Positions 1 to 8,219 of a DNA stretch of 36,141 nucleotides are shown in pieces. A program made the position numbers and the translations under genes. The stretch spans positions 1 to 36,141 of the forward strand of contig CASDOP010000016.1 in NCBI GenBank assembly GCA_949282385.1, given 5' to 3'. This DNA comes from an uncultured Clostridia bacterium (GTDB lineage Bacteria > Bacillota > Clostridia > Christensenellales > Borkfalkiaceae). Position 1 is the first letter of the stretch, and each line of letters starts with the position of its first letter. The notes beneath the pieces were generated by a model that was not told the origin of the DNA, made no database searches, and worked only from the letters and a program-made list of their open reading frames with translations.

Positions 1-29
1 CGCCTTTCACATTTTTATATATAATTTTG

Positions 30-58
30 TTGTTAAAATGCGCGCGATTTGATATAAT
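30..58 (+). promoter_or_regulatory. Promoter of the ecf operon
   Basis: A -35 TTGTTA (30-35) and a -10 TATAAT (53-58) are separated by 17 bp. The predicted start of transcription is near 65, giving a leader of about 20 nt with an AAGGAAAA ribosome site before the ATG at 88. It suggests the ATPase-EcfT-TruA operon can be expressed on its own. Confidence 0.6.
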
Positions 59-87
59 TCAGTGGAATAAATTATAAGGAAAATCAA

Positions 88-1947
88 ATGCAGCAGTCAG
101 AACGCGCGGAAAATACTTCCGAAAAGGAAGATTTTACCGCAATACGCTTGGACAAAGTAAAATATTTTTATCCCGAATGTTCCGTACCCGCCGTCAACGA
201 CGTCAGCCTTTGCGTCGAAAAAGGCGAGTTTGTTTCGATAATCGGTCATAACGGTTCGGGAAAATCCACGCTTGCAAGGCTCATCTGCGGTCTTGCCGAA
301 GCGGACGGGGGCAAAATCGAAGTCTGGGGATATGACCTTTCGGACTATAAAAACGTCAACGCCGTCCGCATGCATGCAGGCATAGTCTTCCAGAACCCCG
401 ACAACCAGATGGTCGCTTCGATAGTCGAAGACGACCTCGCTTTCGGTCCCGAAAATCTGGGAACGGAGCGCGAAGAAATCGGCAGAAGAATAGATTGGGC
501 GCTCAAAGCCGTCGACATGGAAAAGTACCGCCATTCTACGCCTTTCAGACTTTCGGGTGGACAGAAACAGCGCATAGCCGTCGCGGGAGTGCTTGCAATC
601 AAGCCCGATATTCTCATTCTCGACGAATCTACCGCCATGCTCGACCCCCGCGGCAGACGGGAGGTCATTGACGTTGTCCGCCGCCTCAACAAAGAGGAGG
701 GCATGACCATACTGCTCATCACCCATTTCATGGAAGAAGCCCTGCTCGCCGACCGCACGATCGTCATGAACAAGGGCGAAATAGTCATGCAGGGAAGTCC
801 TCAGGAAATTTTTGAAAACGGCGACGCCCTCAAAACTTTCAATCTTACCCTTCCCGAAATTTCACAAATAGCCAACAGCCTTTCCGAGGGCGGCATTCCC
901 ACATCGCCCTGCCTTCATCCCGAAGAGCTTGCCTCGCAAATTCTTTCGGCTGCAAATGAGAGGAAAATATCCCATTCCGCAGCAGCTGCGGAGAGCGTTG
1001 AAAGCGCCATATCTGCGGGCGAATGGGATATAGACATTTCCGACCTGACATACACATATTCTGCTAAATCGCCCTTTGCGTCAAAGGCGCTCAACGGCGT
1101 CAATCTTCATATATCCGAGGGCGAATTCTTCGGCATAATAGGTCATACGGGAAGCGGCAAGTCAACTCTCGTACAGCACTTCAACGCGCTCATAAAACTT
1201 CCTCAGGCGCAAAAAAGATACAAACCGCCCAAAAAACGCGACGGGCAGAGCGCGCCATTGCCCGCGATGAAAGTAGGACCTTACAATCTCGCCGACAAAA
1301 AGTGCGACTTTTTGAAACTGCGCGCCGACGTCGGCATGGTTTTCCAGTATCCCGAATATCAGCTGTTCGCCGAAACTGTGTTCGACGACGTGGCTTTCGG
1401 ACTTAAAAACTTTTTCAAGGACATAACCAAAGAAGAAATCGAAGAGCGCGTCCGCGCCGCAATAGAGGCGGTGGGACTTGACTATGCCGAAGTTGCCCAA
1501 AAATCGCCTTTCGACCTGTCCGGCGGACAGAAGCGCCGCGTAGCCATTGCGGGCGTTATCGTTTCCAGACCTAAAATTCTCATACTCGACGAACCCGCGG
1601 CGGGGCTCGACCCTCTCGGCAAAAAGGAAATAATGGAGCTTTTGCACGCTCTTCACGCACAGTGGTGCAGGACGGTCATAATAGTTTCGCACGATATGGA
1701 CGAAATTGCCGAAAATTGCACTAAAGCGTGCGTCGTTTCCGAAGGAAAAATAGTTGCCTGCGGCGAACCGAGGGAACTTTTCTCACGCGACGAGGAACTC
1801 ATTGCCCTCGGGCTGGATGTGCCTCTCACGGCTAAAATATGCCGCTGCCTTGCGGACGGCGGACTGTACGTTGACTGCGATTACACCGCAAATGGTTTTT
1901 CTTCGGCAGTAATAAATCTTTTCAAAGGCGGTGCGGAAAATGCTTAA
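88..1947 (+). CDS. Fused EcfA1-EcfA2 energy-coupling factor transporter ATPase
   Basis: Cytoplasmic ATPase of an ECF vitamin/metal importer; ATP hydrolysis drives uptake through EcfT and an S-component. Two full ABC domains lie in one 619-residue chain. Domain 1 has Walker A GHNGSGKST (53-61), LSGGQ (155-159) and Walker B with DESTAMLDP (179-187), the EcfA1-type form. Domain 2 has Walker A GHTGSGKST (352-360), LSGGQ (477-481) and DEPAAGLDP (501-509), the EcfA2-type form. A linker of about 60 residues joins them, and domain 2 has a basic insertion near 372-405 between Walker A and the Q-loop. In most Firmicutes these are two adjacent genes of about 280 residues. The start is supported by AAGGAAAA upstream. 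ecfT overlaps the 3' end by 8 nt. Substrate cannot be told because no S-component is in view. The ATPase call is very safe; the fusion is directly visible. Confidence 0.95.
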   Translation: MQQSERAENTSEKEDFTAIRLDKVKYFYPECSVPAVNDVSLCVEKGEFVSIIGHNGSGKSTLARLICGLAEADGGKIEVWGYDLSDYKNVNAVRMHAGIVFQNPDNQMVASIVEDDLAFGPENLGTEREEIGRRIDWALKAVDMEKYRHSTPFRLSGGQKQRIAVAGVLAIKPDILILDESTAMLDPRGRREVIDVVRRLNKEEGMTILLITHFMEEALLADRTIVMNKGEIVMQGSPQEIFENGDALKTFNLTLPEISQIANSLSEGGIPTSPCLHPEELASQILSAANERKISHSAAAAESVESAISAGEWDIDISDLTYTYSAKSPFASKALNGVNLHISEGEFFGIIGHTGSGKSTLVQHFNALIKLPQAQKRYKPPKKRDGQSAPLPAMKVGPYNLADKKCDFLKLRADVGMVFQYPEYQLFAETVFDDVAFGLKNFFKDITKEEIEERVRAAIEAVGLDYAEVAQKSPFDLSGGQKRRVAIAGVIVSRPKILILDEPAAGLDPLGKKEIMELLHALHAQWCRTVIIVSHDMDEIAENCTKACVVSEGKIVACGEPRELFSRDEELIALGLDVPLTAKICRCLADGGLYVDCDYTANGFSSAVINLFKGGAENA

Positions 1948-2785
1948 CGACGTAACTTTCGGTCAGTACTACCCCGCGCAGTCTTTCGTTCACAAGCTCG
2001 ACCCCAGGGTAAAACTTCTCTTTCTGATAGGCTATATAATTCTTTTGTGTACCACAAAAACCTTTTACGGTCTGGCGCTGTGCGGAGTGTTGCTCGCGGC
2101 AATGGTCATATGTTCGCGCGTGCCTTTCCGCCCCGTGCTGCGTTCGGTAAAGGGCATATTGTTCCTGCTTGTTTTCACGTTTATTCTCAACCTGTTCTTT
2201 TACAGCGGCTCGACGCTGCTCGTAAAGTGGGGAATAATAGAAATATACCTCGAGGGCGTGCTTTTCGCCGTCTTTCTGATGTTCAGACTGATTTTCATCG
2301 TGCTGGCTTCTACCATACTCACGCTGACTACGACCCCCGTAGACCTCACCGACGGACTTGAAAGCCTTCTTAAACCTCTCACTTTAATCAAATTGCCAGT
2401 GCATGCGTTCGGACTGCTCATTTCCATAGCGCTCCGCTTCATTCCCGCGCTCATGGACGAAACAAACCGCATAATATCCGCGCAGAAAGCGCGCGGAGCC
2501 GATTTCGAAACGGGCAACCTCGCAAGAAGGGTAAAGGCAGTTGTACCCATATTAATTCCCCTGCTCATAAGCGCGTTGCGCCGCGCGGGAGAGTTGAGCG
2601 ACGCGATGGAGGCAAGGTGCTATTCCTGCGCGACGAAGCGCACAAAATATAAAAAACTGCGCCTTAGTTGGCGCGACGGCGTTGTCGTTCTGCTCTTAGC
2701 CGCACTTATAGCGGGAGTGGTTCTGTTCAATATTTACGCATTCGCCGTCTGGCCCTCGGCGTATCCTTATGTGGTGATAAGTTGA
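1940..2785 (+). CDS. ecfT: EcfT transmembrane component of ECF transporter
   Basis: Membrane scaffold that couples the EcfA ATPases to substrate-binding S-components. The 281-residue protein opens with LDPRVKLLF, the classic EcfT N-terminal motif. It has several hydrophobic segments in the first 130 residues, then the cytoplasmic coupling region with an A-R-G-A motif (AQKARGAD) and a second one around MEARCYS, the two short motifs that contact the ATPases. I chose ATG 1940 over an in-frame GTG at 1931 because AAAGGCGG sits about 8 nt upstream and it overlaps the ATPase stop by 8 nt. Its stop TGA shares bases with the TTG start of truA, so translation of all three genes is probably coupled. 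Length fits the family. Confidence 0.93.
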   Translation: MLNDVTFGQYYPAQSFVHKLDPRVKLLFLIGYIILLCTTKTFYGLALCGVLLAAMVICSRVPFRPVLRSVKGILFLLVFTFILNLFFYSGSTLLVKWGIIEIYLEGVLFAVFLMFRLIFIVLASTILTLTTTPVDLTDGLESLLKPLTLIKLPVHAFGLLISIALRFIPALMDETNRIISAQKARGADFETGNLARRVKAVVPILIPLLISALRRAGELSDAMEARCYSCATKRTKYKKLRLSWRDGVVVLLLAALIAGVVLFNIYAFAVWPSAYPYVVIS

Positions 2786-3528
2786 AATACGTTCTGAAAA
2801 TTGCGTACGACGGCACCGATTTCTGCGGTTGGCAGGAACAGCCCAACGGAAATTCCGTGCAGAGCGCGCTTTCAAAGGCAACCGAAGAAGCGTTCGGAAT
2901 AAGCGCGGTCTATACCGCGAGCGGAAGGACTGACAGCGGCGTCCATGCCGAAGGGCAGGTGTGCCACGTCTCTCTCGACGTGTCCGTTCCGCCCGAAAAA
3001 CTTGCCGACGCGCTCAACTGCAGGCTGCCGCCTTCGGTCAGCGTTCTGGCTTCCGCAGCCGCGCCCGAAGGGTTCGACGCAAATCGTTCCGCAAAGAAAA
3101 AAACATATGTCTACAGAATGTATAATTCCCCGCGAAGAAACCCCTTGAAAGACAGATATTCGGTGCATATCAAGGGGGCAATCGACATAGAGGCGATGCG
3201 TGCGGCGGCACGGCTTTTCGTCGGCGAACACGATTTCAAGGCGTACTGCGCAAGCCGTTCGCAGGTAAAAACGACGGTTCGCACGGTTTACTCTTTCGAT
3301 ATTGCCAAAGAGGGCGAGGATATAGCGCTTTTCGTCTGCGGCAACGGATTTTTGTACAACATGGTGCGTACCATGGCGGGTACGGTGCTCGGCTTCGCTC
3401 AAGGTTCGGTTTCGCTTGAAAGAGTGCGTCAATCTTTAGAGACGGGCGACCGTTCGCTTGCCGGCAAGACAATGCCGCCGAACGGACTTTGCCTGCTCGA
3501 CGTTGACTACGGCGTCAGACTTTTCTGA
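2782..3528 (+). CDS. truA: tRNA pseudouridine(38-40) synthase TruA
   Basis: Converts uridines 38-40 of the tRNA anticodon arm to pseudouridine. The 248-residue length matches the family. The N-terminus has IAYDGTDFCGWQEQ, and the catalytic aspartate lies in GRTDSGVHA (D51 from the chosen start). The C-terminal FLYNMVRTMAGT motif is also present. No ATG fits. TTG 2782 overlaps the ecfT stop (TTGA) and has GGTGAT just upstream; an ATG-less start is therefore likely. The reading frame is open further upstream, but that part overlaps ecfT and has no similarity to TruA. truA directly after ecfA/ecfT is a well-known Firmicute arrangement. Confidence 0.95.
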   Translation: MKYVLKIAYDGTDFCGWQEQPNGNSVQSALSKATEEAFGISAVYTASGRTDSGVHAEGQVCHVSLDVSVPPEKLADALNCRLPPSVSVLASAAAPEGFDANRSAKKKTYVYRMYNSPRRNPLKDRYSVHIKGAIDIEAMRAAARLFVGEHDFKAYCASRSQVKTTVRTVYSFDIAKEGEDIALFVCGNGFLYNMVRTMAGTVLGFAQGSVSLERVRQSLETGDRSLAGKTMPPNGLCLLDVDYGVRLF

Positions 3529-3635
3529 ATAAATTTTACTGAATTTTCACAAAGTTGTTTCACGTTCGCAACAATAGTCGGGTATTATATTGTGTAAGAT
3601 AATTTTAATTGCTGCAAGGCGGTTAAGAGGGAGAT

Positions 3636-4556
3636 ATGGATTTTTTTGAATTTACGAGCATTGCAAATATCTTTGTACCTGCAAGCGCCGATCCGTTTAC
3701 GGCGCTGTGGGTTACGCTTGTAATAGGCGGAGTATTCTTCGCCGTCTTATTCGGTCTGCAGGCTTTTGCCATGTGGCAGATTTCGGGCAGGGAAGGTTTC
3801 AGACACAGATGGATGTGTTTCGTGCCTTTCCTCAATACCTATTATCTCGGCGTGCTTTCCGAAAAAAATCCCATCTATAACGCGCCCGCCAAGAGGTTTT
3901 CGCTCGCTCTCGCCATAATAGAAGCTGTATGCTTCGGTTTGTTCGTCTTCGATTACGCCTGCGCCGGAATGGTATATGCAAACGGATTGTACGTAAAAGT
4001 TTCGCAGACCGACATGATAACGGGACTTGAATATATTTCCGGTTACGTATCCTCCAACGCCATTGCGGGAACGTGGCTCGCGTGGGTGTTCGACTATTTC
4101 AGCGTCTACGTTCTCAACTGGTTAAATCTCGTTTACGTTCTGATGAACGTACTCGTAATCATTTCTTTCTTCAAGACTTATGCCGCGAGATATTTCTTCA
4201 TATATTCGCTTTTATCGGTAATTTTCCCGCTCAGGGGACTGTTCATTTTCCTTTCGCGCAAGAACAATTCTATCAACTACCGCAATTACGTCATAGGTCA
4301 GCAGCAGGCGCGTTACGAAATGTATCAGCAGTATAACCGTCAGAACGGCAACCCTTACGAAACGCCATTCGGCGGTCGCAACCGTCAGGGCAACCCCTAC
4401 GACAACCGCCCTTCGGGTACGGCTTCCGACCCCTTTGATGAGTTCGCAAATTCGTCTTCCGCCCGCAGCGGCGAGGAAAGCGGCAGTCGTACGGACGGAG
4501 AAAGCGGACAATCGCAGAACTCCGCGCCTCCCGAAGACCCTTTCAGCGAATTTTAA
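3636..4556 (+). CDS. Unknown membrane protein with a disordered C-terminal tail
   Basis: I do not recognise the family. The 306-residue protein has hydrophobic segments near residues 20-48, 83-112, 140-160 and 170-210, so roughly four to six membrane spans. The tail from about 222 to 306 is low complexity, rich in Gln, Asn, Gly, Arg and Ser, and very likely disordered. The tail repeats short motifs: NPYETPF and NPYDNRP, then SDPFDEF and EDPFSEF at the very C-terminus. Such repeated DPF-type peptides could be docking motifs, which is inference. The ATG has a good ribosome site (AGAGGGAG). It stands alone between truA and a strong terminator. No signal peptide is apparent beyond the first span. 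Confidence 0.8.
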   Translation: MDFFEFTSIANIFVPASADPFTALWVTLVIGGVFFAVLFGLQAFAMWQISGREGFRHRWMCFVPFLNTYYLGVLSEKNPIYNAPAKRFSLALAIIEAVCFGLFVFDYACAGMVYANGLYVKVSQTDMITGLEYISGYVSSNAIAGTWLAWVFDYFSVYVLNWLNLVYVLMNVLVIISFFKTYAARYFFIYSLLSVIFPLRGLFIFLSRKNNSINYRNYVIGQQQARYEMYQQYNRQNGNPYETPFGGRNRQGNPYDNRPSGTASDPFDEFANSSSARSGEESGSRTDGESGQSQNSAPPEDPFSEF

Positions 4557-4620
4557 AAATAACTTGGATGAAATCTCGCAGGATAGCCTGCCATGGGCTT
4601 TCAGATTGAAATATAAAATT

Positions 4621-4649
4621 AAAAACGGCGCCGACGGCGCCGTTTTTTT
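4621..4649 (+). terminator. Intrinsic terminator after the 3636-4556 membrane gene
   Basis: Stem 4621-4632 with 4636-4647 (AAAAACGGCGCC paired to GGCGCCGTTTTT), 3-nt loop, ending in seven T. The leading A-run makes it usable on both strands. Confidence 0.92.
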
Positions 4650-4650
4650 A

Positions 4651-4679
4651 TTGCAATAAAAATATGGTTATGATATAAT
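4651..4679 (+). promoter_or_regulatory. Promoter of mnmE-lysR
   Basis: TTGCAA (4651-4656), 17 bp, TATAAT (4674-4679). It begins directly after the preceding terminator, so mnmE starts a new transcription unit. The leader is about 43 nt and ends with GGGAGAG before ATG 4729. Confidence 0.75.
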
Positions 4680-4728
4680 TTGCCTTAAGATATAAGTATA
4701 AATTATAGATTTTATTCGGGAGAGTAAT

Positions 4729-6051
4729 ATGCTCAACGAAAACATAGCCGCAATATCCACCGCTGATGGCATAGGCGGAGTTGCGATAATAAGAATAAGC
4801 GGCGACAGTCCGCTCTCAGTTGCGCGCAGAATATTTATACCTGCAGGCAAAAAGGAAGTAAAAGACTTCGAGCCTTACAGGATGTACCCGGGCAGAATAA
4901 TGTGCGACGGGTTTGAAGATTTCGGGCTGTGCGTATATTTCAGAGCGCCCCGTTCGTTTACGGGCGAGGACGTGGTGGAGCTGCATTGCCACGGCGGCTA
5001 CCAGATTGCCCGCGGAGTGCTGAAGGCTGCGCTCGGCGCGGGCGCGCGCATGGCTGAAAACGGAGAGTTCAGCAAACGCGCCTTTCTCAACGGCAAACTT
5101 TCGCTTGCCTCCGCCGAGGGGCTTATCGATATGATAAACGCCGACAGCCTCGCGGAAGTGCGAGCCGGCAATATGCTCTATGCCGAAAAACTCACCTCAG
5201 GCGTCGTTGCCGAGCAGAACGAGCTTAAGGAAATTCTTGCAGGAATTTCCGCCGACATAGACTATCCCGAAGAGGACGTCGCTTCGACCGAACTTGCCGA
5301 CGTTGAAAGCAGACTTAAGGCGGTTGACGGGCGCATATGTGCCATGATAAAGAGTTACGAAGGCGGCAAAAAAATTAAAAACGGCGTAACCGTCGCGCTG
5401 TGCGGCGCGCCGAACGCGGGCAAATCTTCCCTTCTCAACGCGCTCATAGGTTACGATAAAGCAATCGTTTCGCCCAAAGCGGGAACGACGCGCGACGCCG
5501 TGGAAGGGTCTATACAGATAGACGGGGTAAAATATAATCTCTACGACACCGCGGGCATAAGGGAAAATGCCGACGATATAGAGAGTGCGGGCATATCCAT
5601 GGCAAAAAAGATTGTTGCCTCCGCGGATGTAATCGTGTATGTCTGCGAGGGTGCTTACCAACCGCTCGAAGGTGTAGCGGACGAAGACCCGAGGCTTATA
5701 AAAGTGTTCAACAAGTGCGACGTAAATACCGCCGAGGGCGATAAATTCGACGTCTGCGTTTCGGCGAAGACCGAAGAAAATATAGCCGAACTAAAAAAAC
5801 TTATGTCGTCCCGCGCCATTGGCGCGACTGCTTCGGACAGCGCTGTCATAATAGAAGAAAGGCACTATGGCGCGCTCTGCCGCGCGAGCCGCTCGCTGCG
5901 CAGCGCGATAAGCGCGATAGGAGAATTCCCGCTCGACATAATTTCGCTCGACATAACCGCGGCATGGTCGGCTCTCGGTGAGATAACGGGCGAGACGGCA
6001 AACGAAGAGATTATAAGCGAAGTTTTTGCAAAATTCTGCGTAGGAAAATAA
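4729..6051 (+). CDS. mnmE: tRNA uridine-5-carboxymethylaminomethyl(34) synthesis GTPase MnmE
   Basis: Works with MnmG to modify the wobble uridine of tRNAs reading purine-ending codons, using GTP hydrolysis and methylene-tetrahydrofolate. The 440 residues show the N-terminal folate-binding domain, a helical domain, and an inserted G domain with GAPNAGKS (226-233), GTTRD, DTAG (273-276) and NKCD. The C-terminus is CVGK, the conserved Cys-x-Gly-Lys end whose cysteine is essential in the family. A GGGAGAG ribosome site supports ATG 4729. It sits 17 bp from the following LysR gene. Length is slightly below the usual 450-460. Its common partner mnmG is not next to it here. Confidence 0.96.
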   Translation: MLNENIAAISTADGIGGVAIIRISGDSPLSVARRIFIPAGKKEVKDFEPYRMYPGRIMCDGFEDFGLCVYFRAPRSFTGEDVVELHCHGGYQIARGVLKAALGAGARMAENGEFSKRAFLNGKLSLASAEGLIDMINADSLAEVRAGNMLYAEKLTSGVVAEQNELKEILAGISADIDYPEEDVASTELADVESRLKAVDGRICAMIKSYEGGKKIKNGVTVALCGAPNAGKSSLLNALIGYDKAIVSPKAGTTRDAVEGSIQIDGVKYNLYDTAGIRENADDIESAGISMAKKIVASADVIVYVCEGAYQPLEGVADEDPRLIKVFNKCDVNTAEGDKFDVCVSAKTEENIAELKKLMSSRAIGATASDSAVIIEERHYGALCRASRSLRSAISAIGEFPLDIISLDITAAWSALGEITGETANEEIISEVFAKFCVGK

Positions 6052-6068
6052 CGGATATACGGTGAAAT

Positions 6069-6950
6069 ATGGTCAATATAGAACTTTACAGAGTATTTTA
6101 TACGGTTGCAAAGTGCGGCAGTCTGACGAGAGCGGCGGAAGAACTTTTCATTTCTCAGCCGGCTGTATCTCAGGCGATAAAGCAGCTTGAAAGTCAGCTC
6201 GGAACAACGCTTTTCAACCGCACGCACAGGGGTATGGAACTTTCCGTTCAGGGCGGAAAACTTATTTTCAAGCAGGTGGAAGAAGCGCTTAATTTGCTCG
6301 ACGCCGCGGAAAATAAGCTTATAGAACTAAAAACAACCGCTACAGGAACGATAAGAATAGGCGCGACGGACAGCATATTCAGCAACATTCTAGCAGACAA
6401 AATCGTAGCGTTCAACGAAAAATATCCCGCGGTCAAGTTCGAACTCGTAACGGGTACTTCGCCCGAAACGATCAACCAGCTCAAGGAAAACAAGTGCGAT
6501 ATAGGCTTTATAAACCTGCCCATCGACGACAAGGACGTAAACTTTACGGGCACTGTCGCGCACCTTTCGGATATTTTCGTCGCAGGCAAAAAATTTGCCG
6601 ACCTCAAGGATAAGCCTATCAACCTTAAAGATTTGCACGAATACCCTCTTCTGATGATAGAGGAAAACACGGTTGCGCGCCGCGCACTCACGGCTTACAC
6701 CCAGACTATGGGAATATCTTTAAGCCCCGATATAGAGGTCGCAAACTGGGATCTCATGCTCAAGCTCGCCGTCAGCGGCATGGGCATTGGCTGCGTTCCG
6801 CGCGAATACGCCGTGAAAGAGCTTGAAAACGGCGAACTTTTCGAAGTCAACGTAACGCCGTCCCTTCCCGTCCGCGGCGTGGGAATAGCTCTTCCCAAAA
6901 ACGTTCCAATACCTTTCGCGCTCCGAGAATTTATATCTCTTTTCAATTAA
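6069..6950 (+). CDS. LysR-family transcriptional regulator
   Basis: DNA-binding regulator. The 293 residues begin with a LysR winged helix-turn-helix (about 3-62) containing GSLTRAAEELFISQPAVSQ, followed by a substrate-binding domain from about 90 containing GTIRIGATDSIFSN and a domain closing motif near GMGIGCVPREYAV. ATG 6069 has CGGTGA upstream and lies 17 bp after mnmE, so it is probably cotranscribed with it. LysR proteins often control a divergent or adjacent gene; the neighbour downstream (the Na+/Ca2+ exchanger) is convergent, so no target can be proposed. The ligand is unknown. Confidence 0.93.
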   Translation: MVNIELYRVFYTVAKCGSLTRAAEELFISQPAVSQAIKQLESQLGTTLFNRTHRGMELSVQGGKLIFKQVEEALNLLDAAENKLIELKTTATGTIRIGATDSIFSNILADKIVAFNEKYPAVKFELVTGTSPETINQLKENKCDIGFINLPIDDKDVNFTGTVAHLSDIFVAGKKFADLKDKPINLKDLHEYPLLMIEENTVARRALTAYTQTMGISLSPDIEVANWDLMLKLAVSGMGIGCVPREYAVKELENGELFEVNVTPSLPVRGVGIALPKNVPIPFALREFISLFN

Positions 6951-6991
6951 AAAAATAGCGTTCGTTGCGACATATGTCGCAACGAACGCTA
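6949..6991 (-). terminator. Terminator of the exchanger gene: perfect 36-nt palindrome
   Basis: Positions 6956-6991 are a perfect palindrome with no loop bases beyond the centre (CATATG at the middle). Read on the minus strand, it is followed by a T-run made from the A-run at 6949-6955. On the plus strand the flank is AAAATTTT, a weak tail for the lysR transcript. Confidence 0.8.
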
Positions 6992-7003
6992 AAATTTTAT
7001 GTT

Positions 7004-8071
7004 TTAAACCACAACGAGATACGCAAAATATCCGCAGTAGCACAACAGCATTGTAATGCCGGTTATTCTGCCTATGCCTTTCTTTATGAGGCAGGGTATC
7101 CACAAAAGGAGCAGAGCGCCGAACGCCACGCCCGTGTCTATAAGGAAATTCTGCGCGAAAGGAACGGGGGTTATCACGGCGGCAAGACCTGTTATGAAAA
7201 GTATATTGAACAGGTTGCTTCCCACGATATTGCCTATCGCAATGTCGGCATTCTTCTTGATTGCCGCAACTACCGATGTGAAAAGTTCGGGCAACGAAGT
7301 GCCGAGCGCCACGACCGTAAGGCTGATAAATCTGTCGCTCACGCCCATTTTTTCAGCGAGGTATGTTGCCGAGTCCACGGCGAAATCGCTTCCGAAAATT
7401 ATGAGAGCAAGTCCGAGAGCTGTTAAAAAGAGCGATAAGAGCAAAGGTTTCTGTTTTTCGCCTTTTTCCTCGTCCGCCGTATCTGCGGAAAGAGCGCCTT
7501 CGTTCGTTCCTGCGCTTTCAACGCCTGCGGCTTCGTCCTGAAGCACGCCTGCATTTTCGGGCAAAGGTCGGGCTATCGCTCCCTGCGCAATGGAAGCCTG
7601 CTCGCGCTTATTTATGTTCTTCCTCGCAACGATGAAGAGGTAAGCCATGTAAGCTATGAAAATTACCAGGAAGGCTATGCCGTCCCACAGACCTATCGTA
7701 CCGTCCAAGCCGAGGACGAAAAGAAGAACTGTTGCGACTATAACTACGGGAATATCTACAAAAATCGTGTCTTTCTGCACGCAGAGAGTGGTTATTGCCG
7801 AAGACAGACCGAGGATTATAAGCACGTTAAGTATGTTGCTTCCCACGATGTTGCCGATAGTAATATCGGCGTTGCCGCCTAAAGCCGCGCTTATCGAAAC
7901 TGCCGCTTCGGGTGCGCTCGTTCCCATTGCGACTATTGTCAGACCTATAATAATCTGGGGGATTTTAAGTTTTGTGGCGATGCCGCTGGCACCGTCAACA
8001 AAGAAATCCGCGCCCTTTGTAAGGAAGACAAAGCCCAATATCAGCAAGAGAATATTGCCAAAAATATCCAT
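7004..8071 (-). CDS. Calcium/sodium antiporter (CaCA family, YrbG-like)
   Basis: Inner-membrane cation exchanger of the CaCA superfamily, probably exporting Ca2+ in exchange for Na+. The two inverted alpha repeats are visible: AMGTSAPEAAVS with GNIVGSNILN near residues 48-82, and ALGTSLPELFTS with GNIVGSNLFN in the second half. These acidic residues bind the cations. A hydrophilic cytosolic loop of roughly 65 residues, rich in Ala and Glu, separates the halves and is longer than in many bacterial members. I start at ATG 8071 (MDIFGN...), which has AAAGGAAC upstream, rather than at an open frame reaching 8143. The result is 355 residues with about ten membrane spans. Monocistronic, with its own promoter and terminator. 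Confidence 0.93.
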   Translation of the reverse strand: MDIFGNILLLILGFVFLTKGADFFVDGASGIATKLKIPQIIIGLTIVAMGTSAPEAAVSISAALGGNADITIGNIVGSNILNVLIILGLSSAITTLCVQKDTIFVDIPVVIVATVLLFVLGLDGTIGLWDGIAFLVIFIAYMAYLFIVARKNINKREQASIAQGAIARPLPENAGVLQDEAAGVESAGTNEGALSADTADEEKGEKQKPLLLSLFLTALGLALIIFGSDFAVDSATYLAEKMGVSDRFISLTVVALGTSLPELFTSVVAAIKKNADIAIGNIVGSNLFNILFITGLAAVITPVPFAQNFLIDTGVAFGALLLLWIPCLIKKGIGRITGITMLLCYCGYFAYLVVV

Positions 8072-8119
8072 AATTGCGTTCCTTTGTAAAGATTTTTTAA
8101 AAAAATAACGACAAAAGAG

Positions 8120-8148
8120 ATTATAACATAAGTCCGCCGTCAAAGCAA
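8120..8148 (-). promoter_or_regulatory. Promoter of the antiporter gene
   Basis: Read on the minus strand: TTGCTT (8143-8148), 17 bp, TATAAT (8120-8125). Leader of about 40 nt to ATG 8071. On the plus strand a TATAAT at 8171-8176 could serve the divergent acyltransferase, but no convincing -35 box accompanies it. Confidence 0.65.
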
Positions 8149-8219
8149 CAATTAATTTGTAAAATTTTTCTATAATGATTTTATACGGCGTTTATAAAAA
8201 AGGATTAATTTGAACTTGT

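Noticed and set aside
2668..2781. Upstream extension of truA
   Set aside because: The open frame continues upstream but lies inside ecfT and lacks TruA similarity; TTG 2782 gives the family length.
3555..3588. Promoter before the 3636 membrane gene
   Set aside because: TTGTTT and TATTAT are present but 22 bp apart; other combinations have poor boxes.
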